Positions 29,646 through 39,800 of a stretch of DNA of 64,000 nt are shown here, piece by piece. How positions within the stretch are numbered: the stretch's first letter is position 1; each line of letters starts with the position of its first letter. The translations under genes were made by a program, and so were the position numbers. This stretch comes from JBBDLF01 sp040879025 (GTDB taxonomy: Bacteria; Pseudomonadota; Gammaproteobacteria; Pseudomonadales; Pseudohongiellaceae), in the NCBI GenBank assembly GCA_040879025.1, contig JBBDLF010000017.1, forward strand, positions 1 to 64,000, given 5' to 3'. The notes under the pieces are model-generated. The model made no database searches. It saw nothing but the letters and a program-made list of their open reading frames with translations, and had not been told where the DNA came from.

Positions 29646-32600
29646 ATGCGCAATTCGTATTCAGGTAAACGTAAAACACTCGTTCTGGCAGTCATGATGG
29701 CAGGTGCAAGCCTGCCGGCCTTTGCACAGGATCAGGATGAGTCTCAAATCGAAGAAGTATTGGTAACAGGGTCCTATATCCGGGGTACGCCTCTGGATGC
29801 TCCGTCACCGGTTCAGGTGGTGGACAGAGAAAGTATCGAGGCTCAGGGCGCCGCGATTATATGGGATGTGATCAAAAACCTGGAGGTAAACTCCGGGTCG
29901 ATTACCAACCCCGGCTCCGGGGACAACAGTCAAATCGAAGGTACCGCCAACGTCAACCTCCGTAACCTCGGTGAAAACTCCACCCTCACCCTTATCAATG
30001 GCAAACGCCAGGTACCTGCCGCGGCCAACACGCGCAGCGGGGGGGAATTTGTGGATCTTAACGCCATTCCGCTGGTTATGACCGAGCGTGTGGAAGTGCT
30101 GACTGATGGCGGTTCCGCTCTCTACGGCGCCGACGCCGTGGCCGGTGTGGTCAACGTGATCATGCGTACCGAGTTCGAAGGTCTCGAAATCTACGGCGAT
30201 ATACAGGGCATTGAAGACGCGGGTGATCTGTTCGATGCCACCGCCAGTGCCATCTGGGGTTGGGCCAGCGACGACGGCGCCACTCATTTCGTGCTGTCCG
30301 GGGAGCGCTTTGAGCGCGATCCGGTCTCGGTCCGTCACGGCAACTACTTCGATGCAAATTCTCAATTTCTGGGTACGGTAGGTTCCGCGGGCACCCTGAT
30401 TTCCAGCGAGGCCTTCGGCGGAAATCTCGCTCCCGGCTGGCTGAATCAGGAGGTGATCGATCACAACCTCGCCAACGACGGTGATGACTCGGCGGTCTAT
30501 ACCGACCCGGGCTGCTATACGGTGAACTCGCATGATGGTTCGCCGTTGCTGATCGGGACTCTGCGTGAGCAACGCGGCGAGAGAAGCGGCACCTGCCGCG
30601 AGGACAATTCCCAATGGAATTACATCAGCCAGGAAGCGGAGCGGAACAGTATCGCGGGCGCTTTCAACCACTCGTTCGATAACGGGGTTGATTTCTATTC
30701 CTTCTTTCAATATTCCGACCAGGAAACCATTCGCGCGGATGACGGTTACAACCAGTCCCGTGGCCCGACTGTGTTCCTGGCACAACCGGGGGCGTATATC
30801 CGCAATCCGGCCTATGGTGGTAACGCGATTGGCCAGACCATGGAACTCGGGTTCTTCGCGCCCAATATCGGGCTGACGCGCCCCACCGAGGCGGATATTT
30901 CCAATGCCCCGATTTCCGCGGCCAATGGTGGACCCAATGTCGCCATGTATCAGGGTGTGCGGGACGGACTGCCCCGAACCGGAGCGGACAACAACACCAC
31001 CTGGACCAACACAACCGGTGTGCAGGCAGGATTTCGCGGCGAATTTGAGCTGGGCGAGCGGCTGTTGAATTACGACCTCAGCGCGTCCTGGAGCGGTTCA
31101 AGCCTGGAGCAGACCTACAAGAGCTTTAACCGTGACCGGTCTGAACTCGCCGCCAACGGACTGGGTGGACCCAACTGTACTCCCAATGGCGTGCCGGATT
31201 TCGACTTCGGGCACCAGCCCGGGCCCTTCGGTGGCGCCGTACCCCAGATCTGGGAGTACTACTACCAGGGCCTTACCCAGACCTTCTTCCCCGGCTTTGT
31301 GTTTACCACCCGGGAAAACCTGTCCTACGCACTGACCAGTAATAATCACGGCCAGGGAGGTTGCGAGTTCTACAATCCCTACCTGAGCTCACTGACCAAT
31401 CCCGAACTCGGCAACAGCCGTGAACTCATGGACTGGATGAACGAAGAAATAAATGTCAGGGACAAGCGTAACAAGCTGATGGTGTTTGACGCCGTGGTTT
31501 CCGGAGAACTGATGGAAATGCGTGGCGGCACGGCTGCTTTCGCCCTCGGTGGGCAATACCGTGAACGCACCGCGCATTCCCGCGCGGCTCAGATGAACCT
31601 GCCCGGCCTGCCGTCGCGGATTCTTGATTACGACGAGAACGGGGTGCCGAACGAGTATCATTACGTGAGTAATAATTTCGACTGCTCCAACTGCGCTTAC
31701 AATTATGATCACACCCGTGAAGTCAAGGCGGTGTTTGCCGAATTCTCGCTGCCCTTCTGGGACAATGTGGAAAGCCAGGTTGCCCTGCGCTATGAAGATT
31801 ACGGCGGACAAATCGGCGCTGAACTGTCGCCCAAACTGGCGCTAAGCTGGCGTCCGGTTGAAACGCTGCTGCTGCGCGGTTCCTGGTCCCAGTCGTTCCG
31901 GGCTCCGAATATCGCCATCGTGTTTGAAGGGCTGGAAGCGGCCGGTGCGACATTCCGCGATCCCATTCGTAACCAAGATGTGCGGGCGGGTTTACTGCCA
32001 CCGACCAACGAGAACGCGATTCCCGGATTTACGTATACCCTGGGCGGACCCGCTCCGGATGTCGGTAACGAGTATGCCGATACCTACAGTACCGGTTTCC
32101 TCTGGACACCGCAGGGTCAACTGGACGGCCTGAGCATCGGCGCCGATTTCTGGCGTTTCGAGGTTAGCGACCGCGTGTTGCCGCAACCCCCGATCTCCGC
32201 GTTGCAGCCGGAAATCGATGCCTTCATTGCCGCGTCCCAGAATCCGGACAATTACATTTACAATGACTCCATCCCGGCGTCTCAAACCCTGTATCCCGAG
32301 CCGTATTTCGCCTGTGATACCGCGGCGCTCGAAGCACAGTATGGCCGCGACTCGGAAGAACGCGCGAACTGCGTGGTGGATCCCCGGAGCTATGTGGCAC
32401 CCGGAATTCAGCGCGCATTCGGTGTCACCACCGCGAGCCTGATCACGCTGACACTCGGCGCGGTCAATGCCGGTGAAATCGAGTCTGACGGCGTGGATGT
32501 GAGGATGGGTTATAACTGGGAGAACGACTGGGGCCGCTTCAGTCTGGGCCTCGATTACACCCACGTACGCCAGTACAAGCTGCTCAATGTTCCCGGACTG

Positions 32601-33038
32601 GAACTGGGGCTGCTGGATATCGGTGTTTTCGACGCCGCCGGCACCACCGGCGACGGCAACCTGGTGCGTTCACTGCCGGACAACAAAGGACACCTGACCT
32701 TTGGCTGGCAGCGCGACAATCACGGAGTCACGCTGATAAACCGGCACATCGGCTCCTACAAGGATCTGTCCTATGACGCCACCTATCAGAACGGCAGCGA
32801 CTTCACACGTTCGTTATTGACCAAGGACGTCGCCAGCTACGATACGTGGGACATGCAATATCGCTATTCACATACCTGGGGTAACGCCAACCTGGGGACG
32901 ACAAACTTTGTTGTAGGCCTGCTGGACGCCTTCAACGAGGAGTTGCCGTACCGTGAAGCCAGCGGCTTGAACTATGACGCCGGCGTGTTCGACGGACGCG
33001 GCCGACGATTCTACGTTCGCGCACTGTGGCAGTTCTAA
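29646..33038 (+). CDS. TonB-dependent outer-membrane receptor
   Basis: A 1,130-residue outer-membrane transporter. A signal peptide covers about 1-27 (hydrophobic LVLAVMMAGASLPAFA, then Gln-Asp), followed by a TonB-box-like IEEVLVTGSYIRG. The plug domain (about 50-175) contains NLRNLGENSTLTLINGKR and VEVLTDGGSALYGADAVAGVVNV. The rest is a 22-strand barrel with long, cysteine-containing loops, ending in GRRFYVRALWQF with the C-terminal Phe expected of a BAM substrate. Its length and plug are of the kind abundant in marine gammaproteobacteria, where they often import saccharides or peptides. It has no SusD-like or enzyme partner, so the substrate is unknown; nearness to the glycan operon is only a hint. 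AAGGGGG precedes the ATG. Confidence 0.9.
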   Translation: MRNSYSGKRKTLVLAVMMAGASLPAFAQDQDESQIEEVLVTGSYIRGTPLDAPSPVQVVDRESIEAQGAAIIWDVIKNLEVNSGSITNPGSGDNSQIEGTANVNLRNLGENSTLTLINGKRQVPAAANTRSGGEFVDLNAIPLVMTERVEVLTDGGSALYGADAVAGVVNVIMRTEFEGLEIYGDIQGIEDAGDLFDATASAIWGWASDDGATHFVLSGERFERDPVSVRHGNYFDANSQFLGTVGSAGTLISSEAFGGNLAPGWLNQEVIDHNLANDGDDSAVYTDPGCYTVNSHDGSPLLIGTLREQRGERSGTCREDNSQWNYISQEAERNSIAGAFNHSFDNGVDFYSFFQYSDQETIRADDGYNQSRGPTVFLAQPGAYIRNPAYGGNAIGQTMELGFFAPNIGLTRPTEADISNAPISAANGGPNVAMYQGVRDGLPRTGADNNTTWTNTTGVQAGFRGEFELGERLLNYDLSASWSGSSLEQTYKSFNRDRSELAANGLGGPNCTPNGVPDFDFGHQPGPFGGAVPQIWEYYYQGLTQTFFPGFVFTTRENLSYALTSNNHGQGGCEFYNPYLSSLTNPELGNSRELMDWMNEEINVRDKRNKLMVFDAVVSGELMEMRGGTAAFALGGQYRERTAHSRAAQMNLPGLPSRILDYDENGVPNEYHYVSNNFDCSNCAYNYDHTREVKAVFAEFSLPFWDNVESQVALRYEDYGGQIGAELSPKLALSWRPVETLLLRGSWSQSFRAPNIAIVFEGLEAAGATFRDPIRNQDVRAGLLPPTNENAIPGFTYTLGGPAPDVGNEYADTYSTGFLWTPQGQLDGLSIGADFWRFEVSDRVLPQPPISALQPEIDAFIAASQNPDNYIYNDSIPASQTLYPEPYFACDTAALEAQYGRDSEERANCVVDPRSYVAPGIQRAFGVTTASLITLTLGAVNAGEIESDGVDVRMGYNWENDWGRFSLGLDYTHVRQYKLLNVPGLELGLLDIGVFDAAGTTGDGNLVRSLPDNKGHLTFGWQRDNHGVTLINRHIGSYKDLSYDATYQNGSDFTRSLLTKDVASYDTWDMQYRYSHTWGNANLGTTNFVVGLLDAFNEELPYREASGLNYDAGVFDGRGRRFYVRALWQF

Positions 33039-33070
33039 GGCAGTTCTGATTGACTGAACCGGCAAGTCAG

Positions 33071-33107
33071 AAAAAAAACGGCGATGAAGTTCATCGCCGT
33101 TTTTTTG
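33071..33107. terminator. Bidirectional intrinsic terminator
   Basis: An A8 run, the stem ACGGCGATG / CATCGCCGT with an AAGTT loop, then T7. It works in both directions and separates the convergent TonB receptor gene and the chelatase-like gene. It is a conventional terminator, unlike the palindromic repeats found at three other convergent junctions. Confidence 0.92.
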
Positions 33108-33137
33108 ACCTCTCAAAAAGGCAGGTCGCCCCGTTTT

Positions 33138-34067
33138 TCACCGAAGCAACCGGCTCTCCAATGCTCTCGCCTGGGCCTCAATCCAGCGAGTCACGTTCCG
33201 GTGAGGAACCAGACCGCGATGATCGGCCCGGTAATCCAGGCCTGAAAGCACGTCTTCATAAGGACCGAATCCCTGCACCCGAAAAGGGATCACCAAAGCC
33301 TCGCGGCCTGCCTCCGTGGACGCCTGAACGAATCGCCGAACATTGTGTTCCGCCTGCTCACGTTTCCCGGCCCAGTCCTCGCGCAGCGTCAGCACGTGAA
33401 CCTCATTGAACGGCAGTGCCCTGCGCACAGTTTCCGCACGCGCATTGATATCTTCGATCCAGCGCGCATTTTCAGCATCATCTTCGGGACCGTGGGCCAG
33501 AATCAATACATCCTCCACGTTCGGATCAATACTCAGATCACGGGCACGAGTCTCCAGCACCGCCCCCATTTCGTCCGCCTCCGCCAGCCCTTCTCCACTC
33601 ACCGCGAACCGGATATCACTGGTGATGCGCCAGAACCTCATCGAATGGCCGCCTTCAGCGGAATCGGCGTGTCCCACGTGGGCGCCCTGCTCAACTTCAG
33701 CGGATGCCGGTTTTTCCGGGGCACCAGACTCCAGCCCCAGAATCTGCCGCGTGCGCTCGTACCAGCTTTCACCGGATACAAACAGGCGTACCACGCCGGC
33801 ATGCGTTACTCCCCGCGAGGCCAGCTTATTGATTGATTGTTCAAGTGAACCGGCGTCAGCCATGCCGAAAGCCACCGCTACCGGATAGCTCTTCCGTAAA
33901 GGTTCGATAACTTCCAGCACGCCGCTATTCCACTCATCACTACCGCCATGGGCCATCACCAGCAGACCAAACCGAGCTTCCCGACCGGGCGCCTGCGCGA
34001 TGGCAGCAGAATGGACGAGCATCAACATGGCGTAAAACAAGGAACCTATGAATAAACTGTGTCTCAT
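33138..34067 (-). CDS. Exported CbiX/CbiK-like class II chelatase-family protein
   Basis: A 309-residue protein with a signal peptide (hydrophobic LFIGSLFYAMLMLVHSAAIA, cleavage near Ala-Gln-Ala), so periplasmic. Two CbiX-like halves are visible: FGLLVMAHGGSDEW (His40) and, about 150 residues on, DVLILAHGPEDDAENARW, each resembling the strand-His-Gly start of sirohydrochlorin cobaltochelatases. The linker is rich in His (GAHVGHADSAEGGHSMRF). The start at 34067 has AGGGAG six bases upstream; an in-frame ATG at 34097 overlaps the receptor gene. It is third in a hemP-haem receptor operon behind a Fur box. Desulfovibrio has a periplasmic haem-binding CbiK; here a haem-binding, metal-inserting or iron-removing role is plausible. 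Activity is inferred. Confidence 0.8.
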   Translation of the reverse strand: MRHSLFIGSLFYAMLMLVHSAAIAQAPGREARFGLLVMAHGGSDEWNSGVLEVIEPLRKSYPVAVAFGMADAGSLEQSINKLASRGVTHAGVVRLFVSGESWYERTRQILGLESGAPEKPASAEVEQGAHVGHADSAEGGHSMRFWRITSDIRFAVSGEGLAEADEMGAVLETRARDLSIDPNVEDVLILAHGPEDDAENARWIEDINARAETVRRALPFNEVHVLTLREDWAGKREQAEHNVRRFVQASTEAGREALVIPFRVQGFGPYEDVLSGLDYRADHRGLVPHRNVTRWIEAQARALESRLLR

Positions 34068-34093
34068 CGCGTTCTCCCTGATTCGCTGCGTGT

Positions 34094-36310
34094 TCAAAAT
34101 TTGTAGTCAAGCGAGAGGCGGAAATTGGTGCCGGCTGCCTGCGCTCGGGCAATATTGTCAGTGTCGCCAGCGGCCAGCCCCTGGATATTGGTCCAGCGTG
34201 CATAATTTTCGTCGAAGACGTTAAACAGGCCCGCACGTACTGTGCTGGACCGGGTTACCCGGTAATGTCCGACGATATCCACTACGGTATAGGCGTCCGC
34301 TGTGGCGCGATCATCGGCCGAGACCCTGTCCTTTTTCGCCACCGCGGTGAGCATGGTTTCAAAACCCCAGTCGCCGGAGGCTTCGTCGTAACGCAGGCCA
34401 ATGACGCCGGTGAGCGGTTCCACTGAATCCAGTGGCACACCGGCCTCCTCGTTGTTCCCTCTGGAATAAGCCAGAGACGTTCGTACCTGCCAGCTGTCTC
34501 CGGGATACCACATGGATGTCAGTTCGACGCCGCGAATGCGTGCCCTGCCCACGTTCTGATCCTGAAACAGACTGATGTTCCCCTCAGTGCCGATAGATGC
34601 ACTTTCAATAAAGTCCTGATACCGGTTGTCGTATACCGCAAGGCTTATCAAAGCATTCTTCACATTGGCACGAATTCCCAGTTCCAGGCCTTCACTGGAT
34701 TCCGACTCCAGCGCGGGATTGGGTACAGTCGCGTAACCATGCCCAAGGTTCACAAAGGCCTGATTCGACTCGTCAAAATTGGGTGGGCGAAAACCTTCGG
34801 CATACTGTGCAAAGAGCGATACCTGATCACTTAGCTCATACAGGGCGCCCAGACTGAACGATACGGCGTGCTCATCCACGGCGGTAACAGCATAACCGCC
34901 GTAGGTTTCAATATAACCGCTACCGTCCAGCAATGCGTCTACGTGAGGTTCCATGTCGTAATGGTCGTAACGGATGCCGGGTACCAGGGTAAGCCTGCTG
35001 TCGCCCGGCACAATTTCGTCCTGAATGTACACTCCCGTACGCGTCGTGGTTGAGTCGGGGAAGGTTTTGTTGGGGAAGTTTTCGGAGGGCGCGAAGGGAT
35101 ACGAAGCAATGCTGCAAGTCACCTCACCGGTGGTGAGCTGTTCATCACAACGGTTCCTTGGCCGTACCGTTTCTGTCCGATCCCGGTGCAACCCGTAGGC
35201 GAACGTGTGGCCCATCGAAGACAGATTCAGCGATTTGCGCAGATTGATACCGGCACTCAGCGTGTCCTGATTGAATTCGAAGTCGGTGTCCCGGAATGCC
35301 TCCGTACCGCCGTACGTTGCCGGATTCATCGGGTTCAGGAAAGAATAACTGGTGAGATACTGCTCAGTATGCTGCAGGGCATCTGTACGTTGCCAACTCA
35401 GATCCATATCCATGTCATCGAACAGCGCCGCGTCTGCCTGCCACTGATATACCAGGCTGAACCGCATGCGTTCGGTTTCATCAAAACCGATTGATTCACT
35501 GACGCCGGGGCTCAGGTCGGAGTCCAGGCGTGTATCGATCTCTTCCTGCAATACATCCGCTGTCGCTCTGAGTTGGTGCGCTTTGGCCATGTCCCAGACA
35601 TTCTTCAACAGGAGGCCGTTCGACTTACCCTCTTGTGGGTTGGAACTGGAACCGTTGATGTCCGTTTCATGAAATTCGCGGTGTGTTACCTGTACCAGGC
35701 TGCCGATGTCGCCCAAGCGACCGGCTACCGTTACACCGAGCTTGTACTGCCCGTTGGCGCTCGTGGCGGCGCTGCGCAGTGCAAGATAGGAGTCGTCTTC
35801 AGGTGCAAGGTAATCCGCCGGGTCCTTGCTTCGCAGGATAACGGCTCCGCCCATGGCATCGGCGCCGTAGAGCACCGAGGCAGGTCCCCGAATAATCTCC
35901 ACGGCCTTCAGATCATCCACCTCGAATGCATCTTTCCCATACGAGGACGGTCCGGCCATGTAGATGTCGTTGCTCCGAATACCGTCCAGAACGGTCAGCA
36001 CCCGGTTACCCCCCATACCTCGAATGACAAATCCCTGATTGCCTCCGCGGTTTGCCGTATTCATCGTGATGCCCGGCTCAAAGCGCGTCAGATCATCCAT
36101 GTCCTCGGCGAGATGGTGAGCGATGTCGTCGTCGGTGATTACAGTGATTGTTCCAGCAATATCTTCGATGGAACGAGGTAGCCGGGTCGCGGTGATCACA
36201 AGCTCTTCCGGCTCAATCAAACTTTCCTCCGCCGCATGAATCCCTGCGAACGGGCTTATCACGGGCACCACCAGAAGCCATAGCCGCCGGTGCGCTGAAT
36301 TAACAAACAT
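34094..36310 (-). CDS. TonB-dependent haem receptor
   Basis: A 738-residue outer-membrane receptor of the TonB-dependent haemoglobin/haem family. It has a signal peptide (LWLLVVPVISPFAGIHA), TonB box EELVITATR, a plug with LTVLDGIRSNDIYMAG and VEIIRGPASVLYGADAMGGAVI, and a barrel ending LSLDYKF. The family's FRAP and NPNL boxes appear as EGFRPPNFDE and VPNPALESESSEGLELG near residue 515-545, with a His between them (NLGHGY) that could be the axial ligand. GGAGAG lies five bases before the ATG. It follows hemP by 105 bases and overlaps the longer reading of the chelatase-like gene. Regulation by iron is suggested by the Fur box upstream of hemP. Ligand choice (haem, haemoglobin or another porphyrin) is not fixed by sequence. 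Confidence 0.9.
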   Translation of the reverse strand: MFVNSAHRRLWLLVVPVISPFAGIHAAEESLIEPEELVITATRLPRSIEDIAGTITVITDDDIAHHLAEDMDDLTRFEPGITMNTANRGGNQGFVIRGMGGNRVLTVLDGIRSNDIYMAGPSSYGKDAFEVDDLKAVEIIRGPASVLYGADAMGGAVILRSKDPADYLAPEDDSYLALRSAATSANGQYKLGVTVAGRLGDIGSLVQVTHREFHETDINGSSSNPQEGKSNGLLLKNVWDMAKAHQLRATADVLQEEIDTRLDSDLSPGVSESIGFDETERMRFSLVYQWQADAALFDDMDMDLSWQRTDALQHTEQYLTSYSFLNPMNPATYGGTEAFRDTDFEFNQDTLSAGINLRKSLNLSSMGHTFAYGLHRDRTETVRPRNRCDEQLTTGEVTCSIASYPFAPSENFPNKTFPDSTTTRTGVYIQDEIVPGDSRLTLVPGIRYDHYDMEPHVDALLDGSGYIETYGGYAVTAVDEHAVSFSLGALYELSDQVSLFAQYAEGFRPPNFDESNQAFVNLGHGYATVPNPALESESSEGLELGIRANVKNALISLAVYDNRYQDFIESASIGTEGNISLFQDQNVGRARIRGVELTSMWYPGDSWQVRTSLAYSRGNNEEAGVPLDSVEPLTGVIGLRYDEASGDWGFETMLTAVAKKDRVSADDRATADAYTVVDIVGHYRVTRSSTVRAGLFNVFDENYARWTNIQGLAAGDTDNIARAQAAGTNFRLSLDYKF

Positions 36311-36415
36311 AGTAACTCTCCATTGATGATAGAGAGTCTGGCTTGCTGCCTGGGAGGGAGCCTGGGTGGCTGGCTGGACTCGAGGATGGAACGGTGGCGC
36401 GGGAAATTCCGGCGC

Positions 36416-36577
36416 CTATTTGGTCAATATCAGTTTGTTGTTGGCAGTAATCCTCAATTGATAGCGTTCCCCGTTGTGAATGATACCGAGTTCTTTGCGA
36501 TCACCCAGTAGTTCCGCACTGTCTATTTCAACGGGGGTTCCATGATTGCGGGACTGCTGCGCGGGATCCTGTTTCAT
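36416..36577 (-). CDS. hemP: Hemin uptake protein HemP
   Basis: A 53-residue protein ending IIHNGERYQLRITANNKLIL-Thr-Lys, the HemP signature found ahead of haem receptor genes in many proteobacteria. I translated it by hand from ATG 36577 to TAG 36416; GGAG stands five bases before the ATG. HemP family members affect expression of the haem receptor in rhizobia and Burkholderia. Here it is the first gene of hemP-receptor-chelatase, with a Fur-box-like sequence about 100 bases upstream, confirming the operon as iron-regulated haem uptake. It is short and easily missed. Confidence 0.9.
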   Translation of the reverse strand: MKQDPAQQSRNHGTPVEIDSAELLGDRKELGIIHNGERYQLRITANNKLILTK

Positions 36578-36675
36578 GATATCTCCACAGCCTGAATCCG
36601 TTGATTCACGGCGATTCCCTGCGGCAACTCACCACAGGGGAACCATTGTATACGGACTTGATCGGTAATGCAAAT

Positions 36676-36694
36676 GATAAGTATTCGTATTATC
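36676..36694. promoter_or_regulatory. Fur box upstream of hemP
   Basis: GATAAGTATTCGTATTATC matches the 19-bp Fur consensus GATAATGATAATCATTATC at 13 positions and keeps both outer GATAA/TTATC arms. It lies 98 bases before the hemP start, in the divergent gap with the poly-HAMP kinase gene. Confidence 0.7.
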
Positions 36695-36725
36695 AAATGC
36701 TACTACCCCGCTTCTAAATACATGT

Positions 36726-36774
36726 CAATAGGGTAAAAGCCCTATTGTTAGACTGCGGATTTCTCTGGTATACC
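36726..36774 (+). promoter_or_regulatory. Promoter with overlapping inverted repeat before the poly-HAMP kinase
   Basis: CAATAGGG-TAAAAG-CCCTATTG (36726-36747) is a perfect 8-bp inverted repeat whose right arm overlaps a -35-like TTGTTA (36745-36750). The extended -10 TGGTATACC follows with 18-base spacing (hexamer 36769-36774). The repeat could be an operator for the kinase operon. Confidence 0.45.
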
Positions 36775-36822
36775 GTCCTTTCTCGAAGCAAAACCTAACA
36801 ATTACTATAAAAACGGCTGCCA

Positions 36823-39800
36823 ATGAGTCCTCCAACCACCACTAAAACCCCGGCCAAGCCGGCGCCCGTCCGCCGAAAAACCCTGGTTAAAAAATCTGGC
36901 GACAGTGTCAAGGGGTCCGCAAAGAAAAGCCTGGCCAGCAAGCGGTCTCGGCGAGTCGCTTTTGCCGAAATGTTCGATGATACGGCTTATGCGCACGAAC
37001 AACTCGACAGACTGATATTCGCGCTGGAGGCTTTTCGCGAAGGCGATGTTTCAGTCAGGCTGACAAAAGAGAGGAACGACAAGTTTGCCGATCTGGCCGA
37101 AGCTTACAACACGATGGTGGAGATGATCGGTGGCGTGAGCACAGAAGTCTCACGAATTTCCCGGGTTGGCGGCATTGAGGGGAACCTGGATGCCAGGGCC
37201 GAGTTCAAGGCGGCACGCGGTGTATGGAAAGAGCTGATCGACAACATCAACATTTTGATTGAAGCCATCGCCAAGCCGGTACTGGAAGTAAGCCGGATTT
37301 TGAACAGTATTTCAGCCGGCAAACTGCAGGACAAATTCAGCCTCACCGTAACCGGCGACTTCAGGGCTATGGCCGATGTGATCAACGGCACACTGTTCAG
37401 TCTGAACACGTTCGCCGAGCAAGTCACGCAGGTCGCGCGCGAGGTGGGCGTGGAAGGCAAACTGGGCGGTCAGGCCAGCGTACCCAACGTGTCCGGCACC
37501 TGGAAAGACCTGACCGACAATGTAAACCAAATGGCCAATAATATTACCGCCCAGGTACGGGAAATCGCCACGGTAACGACGGCCGTGGCTGATGGAGACT
37601 TGTCCCGAAAGATCTCCGAGAAAGGCAAAGGCGGCGAGGTACTGGGGCTGTCCACCACGATTAACCGGATGGTTGATTCATTGAACGTCTTCGCGGCCGA
37701 GGTGACAAACGTTGCCCGCGAAGTGGGTACCGAAGGTATTCTTGGCGGCCAGGCGGACGTGCCCGATGTTGCCGGAACCTGGAAAGACCTCACCGATAAC
37801 GTCAACATGCTGGCCTCGAACCTTACCAGCCAGGTACGGGAAATCGCCAACGTGGCTACCGCGGTAGCCGATGGTGACCTGTCGCAGAAGATTACGATTG
37901 ACGTGAAAGGTGAAATTGCTGAATTAAAATCCACCATCAATCAGATGGTGGATTCTCTCAATATTTTTTCCGACGAAGTCACGCGGGTGGCCCGCGAAGT
38001 GGGCACCGAGGGAAAACTCGGCGGCCAGGCTGTTGTGCCCAATGTGGCTGGTACCTGGAAAGGACTCACTGACAATGTGAATACCATGGCCAGTAACCTG
38101 ACTACCCAGGTGCGGGAGATCGCGTCGGTAACCACCGCGGTGGCAAAGGGCGACCTGACTCAGAAGATTACCGAGCAAGGCAAAGGCGGCGAAGTGCTGG
38201 TTCTGTCCAACACGATCAATAATATGGTCGACTCGCTCACGCTGTTCGCGGCCGAGGTAACCCGGGTGGCCAGAGAGGTGGGCACCGAAGGCCGGCTCGG
38301 CGGTCAGGCGAGTGTGCCCAGTGCCGCTGGAACGTGGAAGGACCTCACTGACAACGTGAATATCATGGCATCCAACCTTACCGGCCAGGTGCGCGAAATC
38401 GCCAATGTGGCGACCGCGGTAGCCTACGGTGATCTTTCGCAGAAAATCCGGATTGACGTGAAGGGCGAGATCGCGGAACTGAAAGACACCATCAACCAGA
38501 TGGTCGATTCACTTAACATCTTCTCCGACGAAGTAACACGGGTGGCCAGAGAAGTGGGTACCGAAGGTATTCTGGGTGGCCAGGCGAAGGTGCCGGATGT
38601 CGCGGGTACCTGGAAGGACCTCACGGACAACGTGAATTATATGGCATCGAACCTGACCACCCAGGTACGGGAGATAGCCAACGTGGCCACCGCCGTGGCA
38701 AAAGGCGACCTCACTCAGAAAATTGCCATTGAAGCAAAGGGAGAGATCGCGCAACTGAAAGGCACGATCAACCAGATGGTGGACTCGTTGAACATTTTCT
38801 CCGACGAGGTGACCCGGATGGCCCGTGAAGTGGGTACCGAGGGTATTCTCGGTGGCCAGGCCCAGGTGCCGAATGTGGGAGGCTCCTGGCTGGAACTGAC
38901 CGAAAATGTTAATACCATGGCGAGTAACCTGACCACTCAGGTGCGGGAAATCGCTTCGGTGACCAAGGCCGTCGCCAATGGTGACCTGTCCCAGAAAATT
39001 ACCGAAGAAGCCAAGGGCGGTGAGGTACTGGAACTGTCGATCACTATCAATACGATGGTGGATTCACTGCAGATTCTATCCAACGAAGTGACGCGTGTGG
39101 CGCGCGAGGTGGGAACCGAGGGAATGTTGGGCGGTCAGGCGGCGGTTCCGGACGTGGCCGGCGCGTGGCTGGACCTGACCAACAATGTGAATACGATGGC
39201 GGGTAATCTCACCGCCCAGGTGAGGGAGATTGCCGGCGTCGCCACATCGGTGGCGAACGGTGACCTGTCCCGAAAAATCTCCATTGATGCCCGGGGTGAA
39301 ATCGCCGAACTGAGGGACACCATTAACCAGATGGTGGACTCATTGAATATCTTTGCCGCGGAGGTAACCCGCGTGGCGCGCGAGGTGGGCACGGAAAGTA
39401 AACTGGGCGGCCAGGCCGTCGTACCCAATGTGGCCGGCACATGGAAAGGGCTCACGGACAATGTGAACACCATGGCAACCAACCTGACCACCCAGGTGCG
39501 TGAGATTAAGTACGTCACCACCTCCGTTGCCGATGGCGACCTGTCGCAGAAAATTTCCGAGGAAGGAAAGGAAGGTGAGGTGCTGGAATTGTCCACAACC
39601 ATCAACCGGATGGTCGACGCATTGAATATCTTCGCCGATGAGGTGACCAACGTGGCCAGGGAAGTGGGCACCGAAGGTATCCTTGGCGGTCAGGCGGAAG
39701 TGCCGAACGTCGCCGGTGCATGGAAAGACCTGACCGACAATGTAAACCAGATGGCCAATAACCTGACCTCTCAGGTGCGGGATATTGCGGGCGTATCCAC

